Positions 1 through 6,564 of a stretch of 6,620 nucleotides of DNA are shown here, in pieces (within the stretch, counting starts at the first letter, position 1; the number at the start of each line of letters is the position of its first letter). This stretch comes from an uncultured Actinomycetes bacterium. Its GTDB lineage: Bacteria; Actinomycetota; Actinomycetes; Mycobacteriales; Nakamurellaceae. The notes beneath the pieces were generated by a model. That model was not told the DNA's origin. It was given only the letters and a program-made list of their open reading frames with translations, and searched no databases. A program made the translations under genes and the position numbers. The stretch covers positions 1 through 6,620 of the forward strand of contig CALANS010000124.1 in the NCBI GenBank assembly GCA_937926105.1. Reading direction: 5' to 3'.

Positions 1-474
1 GGGCTTCCGGGTATCTTGCTGGCGCTCGTTGCGGTGACAGTTTTCGGCGCTGGAATCTACTCGGCGGTGATCGCACTGTCGATCGTGTATATCCCGTATA
101 TTGCCCGGATCGTTCGGAGCGAGGCACTACGGCAACGCTCCCTACCGTATATTGCGGCGAGCTCCATCACGGGGTTCTCGGCCTGGACCATTGCATGGCG
201 CCACCTTGTCCCGAACCTCACTCCGCTCATCCTCTCGCAGCTGATCCTGACGTTCGGATACGCGATGGTTGATTTGGCTGCTATCTCTTTCCTGGGTCTG
301 GGTGTGCAGGCGCCGCAGTCGGACTGGGGAGTCATGGTTTCCGCGGGGCAACAGAGCATTCTTCGTGGCCACCCCCACGAGGCGGTCTTTGCCGGCATAG
401 CAATCGTGACCGTCGTCGTCGCGTTCACGGTGATTGGGGACAAGATCTCCGAGCGTTACGAGAGGAGCGCGTGA
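1..474 (+). CDS. ABC importer permease, DppC/OppC-like, 5'-truncated by window edge
   Basis: This is the C-terminal 157 residues of an inner-membrane permease that forms half of the translocation channel of a peptide/opine/nickel-type ABC importer. The reading frame is open from base 1, so the true start lies outside the window; family members are usually about 280-300 residues, so roughly 130 are missing. Visible are hydrophobic segments at about fragment residues 6-35, 73-93 and 125-145, and the cytoplasmic coupling loop at about 50-72, where GFSAWTIAWRHLVPN matches the G...H..PN core of the EAA motif that docks on the ATPases. The first part of that motif (EAA) is degenerate here (YIAASS). 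SFLGLGVQAPQSDWG at about 96-110 is a hallmark of DppC/OppC proteins. The stop overlaps the start of the next gene by one base. Family assignment is firm; the transported substrate is unknown. Confidence 0.93.
   Translation, partial: GLPGILLALVAVTVFGAGIYSAVIALSIVYIPYIARIVRSEALRQRSLPYIAASSITGFSAWTIAWRHLVPNLTPLILSQLILTFGYAMVDLAAISFLGLGVQAPQSDWGVMVSAGQQSILRGHPHEAVFAGIAIVTVVVAFTVIGDKISERYERSA
462..467 (+). promoter_or_regulatory. Ribosome binding site deciding the start of the DppD-like gene
   Basis: GAGGAG ends six bases before ATG at 474 and only three bases before GTG at 471. The spacing favours ATG 474, whose A is also the last base of the permease stop codon (TGATG overlap). Confidence 0.6.
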
Positions 475-1466
475 TGGAGTCGCCGGATCCTTACGTCGCG
501 GTTCGCCACCTATCTGTCCGACTGCCCGACGATCGCCAGGACAAAGTGCTCGTTCGAGATGTGAACTTCGACATCGAGCGCGGTGAGATGGTTGGCCTCG
601 TCGGGGAGTCGGGATCGGGGAAGTCGATCAGCGCCCGAGCGATGCTGCGACTGCTCCCGCCACGCGCCGTGGTCGACGGCAGCGTCGAGATCGGCTCCGA
701 GCGAGTTCTTGAGCTGGGGAAGCGGGATCTGCGCAAGCTGCGCCAATACCGGGTCGCGATGATCTTCCAAGACCCGCGAGCTTTCATCAACCCGGTGCGC
801 AAGGTCGGAGCCTTCATGCTCGAAGGCCTCCAGGAGAGGCCCGGGTACGACGCGGTCTCCGCCCGGCGGGATGCGCTCGCCCGGCTGGAAGAAGTGGGTC
901 TCGATTCGCCGGAGAAGCGCTTCAACCAGTATCCGTACGAGCTGTCCGGAGGGATGCTCCAGCGCGTCCTGATTGCGGCAGCACTGTTGGTTCAACCGGC
1001 ACTGATCATCGCCGATGAGCCGACGACCGCCCTCGATGTGACAACCCAATCGGAGATCATGGCGTTGATCGAGGACGCGCGAAAAGAATACGACCTCTCC
1101 GTGCTGTTCATCACGCACGACCTCGACCTGGCGATCGCGACCTGCGATCGCATAGCCGTGATATACGCGGGACGGACCGTCGAGGAGCAACGGGCGAGCT
1201 TGATCGCGGAGGCCCCGTTGCATCCGTATACCTATGGGCTCTTGTCGGCACGGCCGCGACTGGCCAGCCACAATGAGCGGCTACCCACGATCCCAGGACG
1301 GCCGATAGCGGCGTTCGAGAGCGCAGGCGGATGCCCCTTCGCGCCGCGATGTGCTTTCGCCCAGCCCGAGTGCACCGCCTGGGAGCCGAGGCTCGACGAC
1401 TTCCGTGGCGGGTCGGTGGCGTGCCGTCGACGAGACGAAATATCGCCGCTAGGACAAGGAGGTTGA
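474..1466 (+). CDS. ABC importer ATP-binding protein, DppD/OppD-like
   Basis: This cytoplasmic ATPase (330 residues from ATG 474) should pair with the next gene product to power the Opp/Dpp-type importer. All nucleotide-binding motifs are intact: Walker A GESGSGKS at 44-51, Q-loop Gln 99 (IFQDP), signature LSGGM at 157-161 (Met in place of Gln is normal for DppD/OppD), Walker B IIADEP with Asp 181 and Glu 182, and switch His 215 (ITHD). The C-terminal oligopeptide-transporter extension is present: HPYTYGLL from residue 250, followed by Cys 287, 293, 300 and 317 (C-x5-C-x6-C-x16-C). Some OppD/DppD proteins hold an iron-sulfur cluster at such cysteines, so one is plausible here. The gene starts on the permease stop codon and ends two bases before the next gene. 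An alternative start is GTG 471. Substrate is not deducible. Confidence 0.95.
   Translation: MESPDPYVAVRHLSVRLPDDRQDKVLVRDVNFDIERGEMVGLVGESGSGKSISARAMLRLLPPRAVVDGSVEIGSERVLELGKRDLRKLRQYRVAMIFQDPRAFINPVRKVGAFMLEGLQERPGYDAVSARRDALARLEEVGLDSPEKRFNQYPYELSGGMLQRVLIAAALLVQPALIIADEPTTALDVTTQSEIMALIEDARKEYDLSVLFITHDLDLAIATCDRIAVIYAGRTVEEQRASLIAEAPLHPYTYGLLSARPRLASHNERLPTIPGRPIAAFESAGGCPFAPRCAFAQPECTAWEPRLDDFRGGSVACRRRDEISPLGQGG
1456..1462 (+). promoter_or_regulatory. Strong Shine-Dalgarno fixing the GTG start of the DppF-like gene
   Basis: AAGGAGG lies inside the last codons of the DppD-like gene and ends six bases before GTG at 1469. It rules out the longer in-frame reading from 1331 and the TTG at 1463, which has no spacing. 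Confidence 0.8.
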
Positions 1467-1468
1467 TC

Positions 1469-2272
1469 GTGGCCCCCATTCCAGTGGTGGCAGAGCAACT
1501 CGCCAAGGTGTACACGTTCCGGGGGCATCCGCCGACGTACGCCGTCAAGGATGTGTCGTTCACCGTTGCCGCAGGCGAGTCCATGGCTATCGTCGGGGAA
1601 TCCGGTTCCGGGAAGACGACGATAGCCAGGATCCTGATGGGTCTGGAATCACCCAGCTCGGGCCGCGTGGCCATCTGCGGACACGAGCGCACCTATCGGA
1701 GCCCCTCGAAGAAACAACGAAGATCGCTGGGGAGCCTCGTCCAGATGGTATTCCAGGATCCCTACAGTTCACTCGATCCGAGGCAGCGGATAGCGGACGC
1801 CATCGATGAGGTGATCACCTTGTTCTTTCGCCTGTCGAGAAGCGAAGTTCAAGCCCGTCGCTCTTCGCTTCTGGAACAAGTGGGCCTGGACGAGCGCATC
1901 GCCAGTGCGCTGCCCCGTCAACTGTCCGGAGGGCAACGGCAACGAGTGGCCATCGCTCGGGCTCTGGCGGCAAAGCCGGAAGTGCTTGTGTTGGACGAGG
2001 CTGTCGCCGCGCTCGATATGTCGATTCGCGCGCAGGTTCTCAATCTTCTTGCGGATATTCGCGAAAGAACCCAGATATCGTACCTTTTCATCTCGCATGA
2101 TCTCAGTACTTTGCGACAAGTCACGGATACGACGCTCGTCATGCGCCACGGCGAAATGGTCGAGTACGGCGCGACGGAGCAGGTTCTGTCGGAGCCCGCC
2201 ATGGAATACACCAAACAGCTGCTGGATTCCATACCGGTGCCCGGCTGGATGCCTCGGCGGCGTGCTGTTTGA
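1469..2272 (+). CDS. ABC importer ATP-binding protein, DppF/OppF-like
   Basis: This is the second ATPase of the importer, 267 residues from GTG 1469. Motifs are intact: Walker A GESGSGKT at 43-50, Q-loop Gln 96 (VFQDP), signature LSGGQRQR from 152, Walker B VLVLDEA with Asp 176 and Glu 177, D-loop ALD at 181-183, and switch His 210 (ISHD). DEAVAALD in place of the commoner DEPTSALD is a frequent variant in DppF-type proteins. The protein is short for the family: it stops soon after EYTKQLLDSIP (246-256) and lacks the cysteine-bearing tail of its partner. Two bases separate it from the upstream stop, so coupled translation from one mRNA is expected. With the permease and DppD-like gene it forms the standard C-D-F gene order of these importers. 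Function as an importer ATPase is firm, cargo unknown. Confidence 0.95.
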   Translation: MAPIPVVAEQLAKVYTFRGHPPTYAVKDVSFTVAAGESMAIVGESGSGKTTIARILMGLESPSSGRVAICGHERTYRSPSKKQRRSLGSLVQMVFQDPYSSLDPRQRIADAIDEVITLFFRLSRSEVQARRSSLLEQVGLDERIASALPRQLSGGQRQRVAIARALAAKPEVLVLDEAVAALDMSIRAQVLNLLADIRERTQISYLFISHDLSTLRQVTDTTLVMRHGEMVEYGATEQVLSEPAMEYTKQLLDSIPVPGWMPRRRAV

Positions 2273-2316
2273 CCCTGCCCGATGATCCGTGACGCCTTGT
2301 CCGACCATCGACCGAC

Positions 2317-2322
2317 GAAAGG
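2317..2322 (+). promoter_or_regulatory. Ribosome binding site of the first amidohydrolase gene
   Basis: GAAAGG ends six bases before ATG 2329. The 56-base gap from 2273 to 2328 is the first real intergenic space in the operon. I see no clear promoter or terminator in it, so read-through from the transporter genes is likely. Confidence 0.55.
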
Positions 2323-2328
2323 CCTCTC

Positions 2329-3606
2329 ATGCAGCCAGTTCCTTCTACCGTGATTGTCGGCGCCAACATCATCGACGGGACCGGGACGGATCCTGAGCGT
2401 GGGACGGTCGAGATTTCGCACGGCCTCATTTCCATGAAGCCATACGGCACCGAACGGCCGGGCGGACATGACGGCCATCGCATCGATCTCGCAGGCTACA
2501 CACTGTTACCGGGCCTCATCGACGCGCATACCCATCTCGGCATAGTGGGGAACAAGAACGACCCGGGCCTGTCCCTGGCTGAGGTAGCAGGTCAGATATT
2601 CGCCAACGGATGGTCGGCACTCGAGGCCGGCTTCACCACGGTGCGGGATCTCGGCGGTCTGGACGGCGGCATGCGCCGTGCGTTCGCCAGCTGTGCGGTT
2701 CCCTGCCCGCGGCTTCTGCCGTCCGGGCCGATCATCTGCGAGACCGGAGGCAACGGTGACCTCCTCCCCGCTCATGAGTCTCACCGCGGCGCGGTCCAAG
2801 GCGTACCCGGTCTTTCCACTATCTCGGCTCCGTGCAGCGGGGAGGACGACGTGCGCAGGGCCGCGCGGCTCGCCCTGCTGCGAGGTGCCACCCAGCTCAA
2901 GGTGTCGGCAACGACGTTGGATGGCGATAGCGATGACACGGAGCTTACGACCGCCGAGATGCGCGCGGCCGTGGAGGAGGCGCAGGCCAAAGGAACATAT
3001 GTCACCGCGCACACGCTCAATCCCGGTGGGATCAAGAACGGGTTGGCTGCCGGGATCACCTGTTTCGAGCACGGTGGCGTCGACGACGAAGCCACGGCGA
3101 TGGCGATGAAAGCGGCCGGTGCAGTCCTCGTGCCGACGCTGAGCCCCGAATGGCACGCCTACCTGCGTGACAGGCCGGACGACGACCCGGCGCAGGGCTC
3201 TCATCGGCACCACGACTCGTGGGGCCGCCGGATCCGGCAATCACTGTCGATCGCATGCTCAGCCGGGGTTCTGCTCGGACTCGGATCCGACCTGGAAGGC
3301 CCCGACCAGCGTGGACGAGGAATCGAATTGGCTCTCCGCGCGCTCGTTCAAGACCCGATGTCTGCCATCACCGCGGCAACGCGGAACAATGCCATGATCA
3401 TCGGTCAGCCACGGCTCGGCACGATCGAGGAAGGACAGATCGCCGACCTGATCGCAGTGCGGCACGACCCTCTGCAGGATCCCGACGGGTGGTCGGACGC
3501 GAGCAACGTCGTCATGGTGATCGTGGGCGGCAGGGTGGTGAAGGATCTTCTCGGTGCTGTCGGCGCCGACTCGGGCGGTCCTGGCGCCGGTGGGCGGCCC
3601 CGATGA
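2329..3606 (+). CDS. Amidohydrolase, imidazolonepropionase/prolidase-like (COG1228 type)
   Basis: This is a 425-residue metal-dependent hydrolase, probably cytoplasmic since no signal peptide is visible. It has the usual layout: a small beta-sandwich at both ends and a TIM barrel between. The binuclear metal site looks complete: His 67 and His 69 (GLIDAHTHLG), Lys 191 (QLKVSA, the lysine that is carboxylated in this group), His 228 (VTAHT), His 248 (CFEHGG) and the catalytic Asp 321 (GLGSDLEGP). EAGFTTVRDLGG at 100-111 and GTIEEGQIADLIAV from 364 are further family signatures. Relatives cleave Xaa-Pro and other dipeptides, imidazolone rings or N-acyl compounds. The substrate region differs from prolidases as I recall them: TGGNGD (139-144) replaces TGGHGD, and HTLN (228-231) replaces H-A-Y. 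A Gly-rich tail follows residue 408. Placed just after an importer, it probably acts on the imported compound. Superfamily assignment is firm, substrate unknown. Confidence 0.9.
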   Translation: MQPVPSTVIVGANIIDGTGTDPERGTVEISHGLISMKPYGTERPGGHDGHRIDLAGYTLLPGLIDAHTHLGIVGNKNDPGLSLAEVAGQIFANGWSALEAGFTTVRDLGGLDGGMRRAFASCAVPCPRLLPSGPIICETGGNGDLLPAHESHRGAVQGVPGLSTISAPCSGEDDVRRAARLALLRGATQLKVSATTLDGDSDDTELTTAEMRAAVEEAQAKGTYVTAHTLNPGGIKNGLAAGITCFEHGGVDDEATAMAMKAAGAVLVPTLSPEWHAYLRDRPDDDPAQGSHRHHDSWGRRIRQSLSIACSAGVLLGLGSDLEGPDQRGRGIELALRALVQDPMSAITAATRNNAMIIGQPRLGTIEEGQIADLIAVRHDPLQDPDGWSDASNVVMVIVGGRVVKDLLGAVGADSGGPGAGGRPR

Positions 3607-3670
3607 ACCGGTGGTTGACAGTGACTCCGGCCGGAGGCCGCCGGCGCGGGCACGAAGGTTTCGGTGGATC

Positions 3671-4924
3671 ATGCCGCAATTCGATATAGCACTCAACAAT
3701 GCGCGGGACGAAGGCGGCCATGAGATTCACGTGGGCGTCGATGACGGCGTGGTGACGATCCGGAGCGCACTGCCCGTGGACGGGCGGCGATCCTTCGACT
3801 GCAAGGGTGGTTTGCTGTCGCGGACCCTCATCGAGCCGCATATACATCTCGACAAATGCCTGGTAGATTTTCACGCCGAGCGTCGAACAGATCTCCGCGC
3901 GTATCTGGCGCAGGAAAGTATTTATAAACGACGTCGCGCCACCGACGAGATTTATCGACGAGCCTCAGCCGTAATGGATATCCTCCTGAACCACGGCGTC
4001 ACGACCATTACGTCGCAAGTCGACGTGGATAGTGCTGCTTCATTGAGCGGAATGGAAGCGCTCGTACGGCTCCGCGACGATTACGCGGACCGGGCGCAGC
4101 TGAGAATCGTAGCGTTTCCCCAGCTGGGCATCATCGGCGATCGAGGATCCATGCGTCGGCTGCGGACCGCGCTATCGCTGGGCGCGGACGCGGTCGGAGG
4201 CCATCCGCAACTGGAAGACAGCGCACACGATTCCGAGCAACATATTGTCCGGATGTTCGATCTCGCTGAGGCATTCGATGTCGCGATCGATATGCACTGT
4301 GACGAGAGTGATAGCGCCAGGCACTTCTGGATTGAATCGGTTCTCGACGAAATCGATCGGAGATCGTGGCGCGGATCCGTGAGCGTCGCCCACCTCAACA
4401 CCATGGACCTCATGGCGGAGTCGCGTCGCAGTCGCATCATCGATCGACTACGTGCACACCGGATCCGCGTCATATGTAACCCGACATCTGCCATGATGTT
4501 CCGTGGTAGCCCTGAACGGCTGCCACATCGGCGGGCTATTCCCCCTGCGCGCCGATTGATAGACCGTGGAATCCATGTGTCGCTCGGCCAGGAAACGTAT
4601 AAGTCTGTCTTCATCAGCAATCTTCGTTACCCGCATCCACTGCTGTCTGCTCAAGTATTTGCTTTTGCCGCGCAATTCCGATCGGACAACGATATGCGGA
4701 CTCTGTGGTCGATGCTGACGGGCCAAGGCGGTGCAGTGCCACCTGGAGATGGTATTCCCCAAGTCGGCGAGGAAGCCACCTTGAACGTGTGGCCGCATGC
4801 GACTATCGAGGCGAACCTTGCCCACGTCGCCCGCCCGGTCCTCCGGCTGTATCGAGGCAGTGTGCTGCCCGACTACACCGAGCGGACCGACGAGCGGGAT
4901 TGGGTGATACCAGATGGCGGCTGA
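3671..4924 (+). CDS. Cytosine deaminase/AtzC-like amidohydrolase with altered metal site
   Basis: This 417-residue protein resembles CodA (cytosine deaminase) and AtzC-type amino-group hydrolases over most of its length. Shared landmarks are EPHIHLDK at 55-62 (metal ligands His 57 and His 59), RIVAFPQLGII from 145, LGADAVGGHPQLE from 170, DMHCDE at 207-212 (metal ligand His 209, proton-shuttle Glu 212), VAHLNTM from 239 (catalytic His 241) and CNPTSAM from 269. At strand 8, where CodA has GHDD with the metal-binding Asp, this protein reads GQET, so Glu 308 occupies the ligand position. It may still bind metal, with changed chemistry, or be impaired. ATG 3671 is chosen because the first residues (FDIALNNAR) align with the start of CodA; the ribosome site is weak (GAAGG at 3654-3658, or GGTGG close to the start). 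In-frame GTGs at 3554 and 3611 are possible but add sequence without family resemblance. The gene looks less GC-rich than its neighbours. Confidence 0.85.
   Translation: MPQFDIALNNARDEGGHEIHVGVDDGVVTIRSALPVDGRRSFDCKGGLLSRTLIEPHIHLDKCLVDFHAERRTDLRAYLAQESIYKRRRATDEIYRRASAVMDILLNHGVTTITSQVDVDSAASLSGMEALVRLRDDYADRAQLRIVAFPQLGIIGDRGSMRRLRTALSLGADAVGGHPQLEDSAHDSEQHIVRMFDLAEAFDVAIDMHCDESDSARHFWIESVLDEIDRRSWRGSVSVAHLNTMDLMAESRRSRIIDRLRAHRIRVICNPTSAMMFRGSPERLPHRRAIPPARRLIDRGIHVSLGQETYKSVFISNLRYPHPLLSAQVFAFAAQFRSDNDMRTLWSMLTGQGGAVPPGDGIPQVGEEATLNVWPHATIEANLAHVARPVLRLYRGSVLPDYTERTDERDWVIPDGG
4903..4908 (+). promoter_or_regulatory. Internal ribosome binding site for the last amidohydrolase gene
   Basis: GGTGAT matches the downstream part of the extended Shine-Dalgarno consensus and ends five bases before ATG 4914. 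It lies within the coding end of the preceding gene, whose stop is at 4922-4924, so the two genes overlap by 11 bases. Confidence 0.5.
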
Positions 4925-6329
4925 TTCGTATCTCGTCTCGGCACGTCATGTGTGGGACGGAGTGGAACTGCTCCGAGACGTCGATATCCAGATTGATGAC
5001 GGGCGCGTCACTCGCGTCACGACCGGCGGGTCGACCACCGCTGGTCGGCGCCCGGTCGATCGCCGGGTGTATTCGGAAGAGTGCTTGCTCACGCCCGGCA
5101 TGGTGAACGCCCACCAGCACGGCAGGGCGGCGCAGGTCAGCGCCCTCGGCGTGCGGGACGCGGCCCTGGAGGAGTGGCTGTTGGCGCAGGCGGGATTGGC
5201 GCCCTCGTCGGTGTATCGCGAGACGGTCGCGGTGGCCCGGCGTCTGCTTGCCGGAGGTGTGACGGCAACGCTCCACGTGCACGGGGGTGCGGCTCGCCTC
5301 GGCAGTGAACTGGAGGCGGAACTGCGCGAAATCCTCCGGGCTTACTCCGAGGTCGGTGTGCGGGCGACCGTTGCGGTGGAGGTACGCGATCGTGGCGTTC
5401 CAATCTATGGCCTCGAGTGCCTGGATCCGGACTCGCGGGCGTCGGTACCGCGTCACGCGGAAGAATCGGAATCCGTTCCGGTGACGGAAGTGTTGAATGT
5501 CGTCGACAATCTGCGAGCCCACCTGAGCGAGGGCGTGTATCCCGGCTGCCGCATCGGCTTGGCGCCGCCGGGGCAGCCGTGGTGCTCGCCGGACCTGATG
5601 CGGCAGGTCGCCGACTATTCGGCGCGCACGGCCACACCGGTGCACACGCATCTTTCCGAGACTCGATCGGAGGTCCGATTCGGGTGGATCGATGATCCCT
5701 CGGGGCCGGTTGGTTTCCTGGACAGCGCGGGTCTGCTCAACGATCGCCTGTCGGTGGCGCACGGGGTGTGGCTCACCGCCGGCGAGCGCGATGCGTTAGC
5801 GGCCGCGGGCGTGGCCGTCGTGACGAACCCGTCGTCGAATCTTCGCCTGGCATCCGGTATCGCCCAGGTTGGGCGGATGGTCGACGCGCAGATGGCGGTC
5901 GCTGTCGGCACGGACAATCTGGCCCTCTCCGGAATGGAAGACGTTCTGGGTGAGCTGCGTCTGGCGGCAGCGTTGTCGGCGACACATGAGCACCGCCGGA
6001 TCAGTGCCGCACGGCTGCTCACGATGGCGACAGGCGATGGGGCCCGGGCGCTCGGTCGGGATGACGTCGGCAGAATCCGCGAGCATGCGCCCGCCGATTA
6101 CGTCGTGCTGAGGGTCCCGCATCCGGTCCGATTCTCGTCGGCCACGCTGGACGCCTTCGTTCATAACGGTGCCGTTGTCGAGGTGTATCTGGCGGGCGCC
6201 CGTGTCGATTGCCGAACCGACGTCGACGACCTGACCTATTCGGTGGACCGTGCGGCCAGTGAGCGGGCTCGTGACATGGCGGCATGGGCCCGGAGGCACT
6301 ACGCATTGTTTTCCGACGGCGGCGAATAA
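4914..6329 (+). CDS. Amidohydrolase of the AtzB/TrzN/SsnA (MTA/SAH deaminase-like) family
   Basis: This 471-residue cytoplasmic hydrolase or deaminase belongs to the group that includes S-adenosylhomocysteine/5-methylthioadenosine deaminase, guanine deaminase and the triazine hydrolases AtzB and TrzN. It carries a full single-metal site: His 67 and His 69 (GMVNAHQHG; Gln 68 replaces the common Thr between them), His 246 and proton-shuttle Glu 249 (HTHLSET), His 283 (VAHGVWL) and Asp 334 (GTDNLALSG). NPSSNLRLASG at 305-315 is a strong family motif. Asp 334 is retained, whereas TrzN as I recall has Thr there, which argues for an aminohydrolase or deaminase rather than a TrzN-like dechlorinase. 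Length is normal for the family (about 440-480). The start overlaps the preceding gene by 11 bases, suggesting the two enzymes are made together and may act on consecutive intermediates. The substrate, probably an N-heterocycle or amidine-like amine, is inferred only from the family. Confidence 0.9.
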   Translation: MAADSYLVSARHVWDGVELLRDVDIQIDDGRVTRVTTGGSTTAGRRPVDRRVYSEECLLTPGMVNAHQHGRAAQVSALGVRDAALEEWLLAQAGLAPSSVYRETVAVARRLLAGGVTATLHVHGGAARLGSELEAELREILRAYSEVGVRATVAVEVRDRGVPIYGLECLDPDSRASVPRHAEESESVPVTEVLNVVDNLRAHLSEGVYPGCRIGLAPPGQPWCSPDLMRQVADYSARTATPVHTHLSETRSEVRFGWIDDPSGPVGFLDSAGLLNDRLSVAHGVWLTAGERDALAAAGVAVVTNPSSNLRLASGIAQVGRMVDAQMAVAVGTDNLALSGMEDVLGELRLAAALSATHEHRRISAARLLTMATGDGARALGRDDVGRIREHAPADYVVLRVPHPVRFSSATLDAFVHNGAVVEVYLAGARVDCRTDVDDLTYSVDRAASERARDMAAWARRHYALFSDGGE

Positions 6330-6333
6330 TTCA

Positions 6334-6347
6334 CGAGTCGCCACTCG
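6334..6347 (+). terminator. Short hairpin after the last gene, possible terminator
   Basis: CGAGT (6334-6338) and ACTCG (6343-6347) form a perfect five-pair stem with a four-base loop, starting five bases after the TAA stop. There is no T-tract, so it is at best a weak terminator or an mRNA-end stabiliser. Its position is the main support. Confidence 0.2.
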
Positions 6348-6397
6348 ACGCGCGGGCCGATCCTCATCCGGTATCACCCGCGAGCCGCGATGCCACC

Positions 6398-6564
6398 CTC
6401 GGCCAGTTCGGCAGCGCAACCAGTGACGATGAGGTATTCAAGGGCGTTGGTCGCGGCCCGTATCGTCGAGCCGGCCAGCGAGCTGGACCGGCCGCGTGTC
6501 CTTGAGGACGCCGGGATGGAAGCACCTCAATATGCCACCGCGGCGAAGGCTGCCTGCGGGTAAG
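6398..6564 (+). pseudogene. Frameshifted remnant of an IS1634-like (IS4 superfamily) transposase
   Basis: No intact gene lies between 6330 and 6620, but pieces of one protein can be read across three frames. TSDDEVFKG is read from about 6419 in the frame of 6428. The next piece, ALVAARIVEPASELD, continues with PRVLEDAG from 6444 in the frame of 6429 and runs to a TAA at 6561-6563. RRRLP is then read at 6541-6555 in the third frame. Put together these match what I recall of the N-terminal third of IS1634-type transposases from actinobacteria: D-E-x-F, then L-V-x-A-R-I-x-E-P-x-S-x-L-D, R-V-L-x-x-A-G and R-R-L-P. The catalytic DDE region would lie further downstream and is not seen; sequence after 6556 is degraded or unaligned. 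The frame changes lie near 6443 and 6537. No terminal inverted repeat could be identified. It is a dead relic, either a decayed IS or an insertion-site fragment. Exact IS identity is uncertain. Confidence 0.7.

Noticed and set aside
510..1271. Long minus-strand open frame of 253 codons opposite the DppD-like gene
   Set aside because: It is a shadow of a GC-rich gene with intact ABC motifs on the plus strand; its translation shows no recognisable domain.
1331..1468. N-terminal extension of the DppF-like protein from ATG 1331
   Set aside because: It would overlap the conserved Cys tail of the DppD-like protein, and a strong Shine-Dalgarno sits directly before GTG 1469.
4803..5762. Minus-strand open frame of 319 codons opposite the last amidohydrolase
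   Set aside because: The plus strand has a full set of family motifs here. The minus translation is Arg-rich and featureless, typical of antisense frames in high-GC DNA.
6351..6382. Inverted repeat CGCGGG/CCCGCG with a 20-base loop
   Set aside because: The arms are only six bases in very GC-rich DNA, the loop is large and no T-tract follows, so chance is a fair explanation.
6284..6505. Small plus-strand open frame of 73 codons overlapping the end of the last gene
   Set aside because: Its start lies inside the amidohydrolase gene and only a short middle part resembles anything, namely one frame of the transposase relic. It is not an intact gene.
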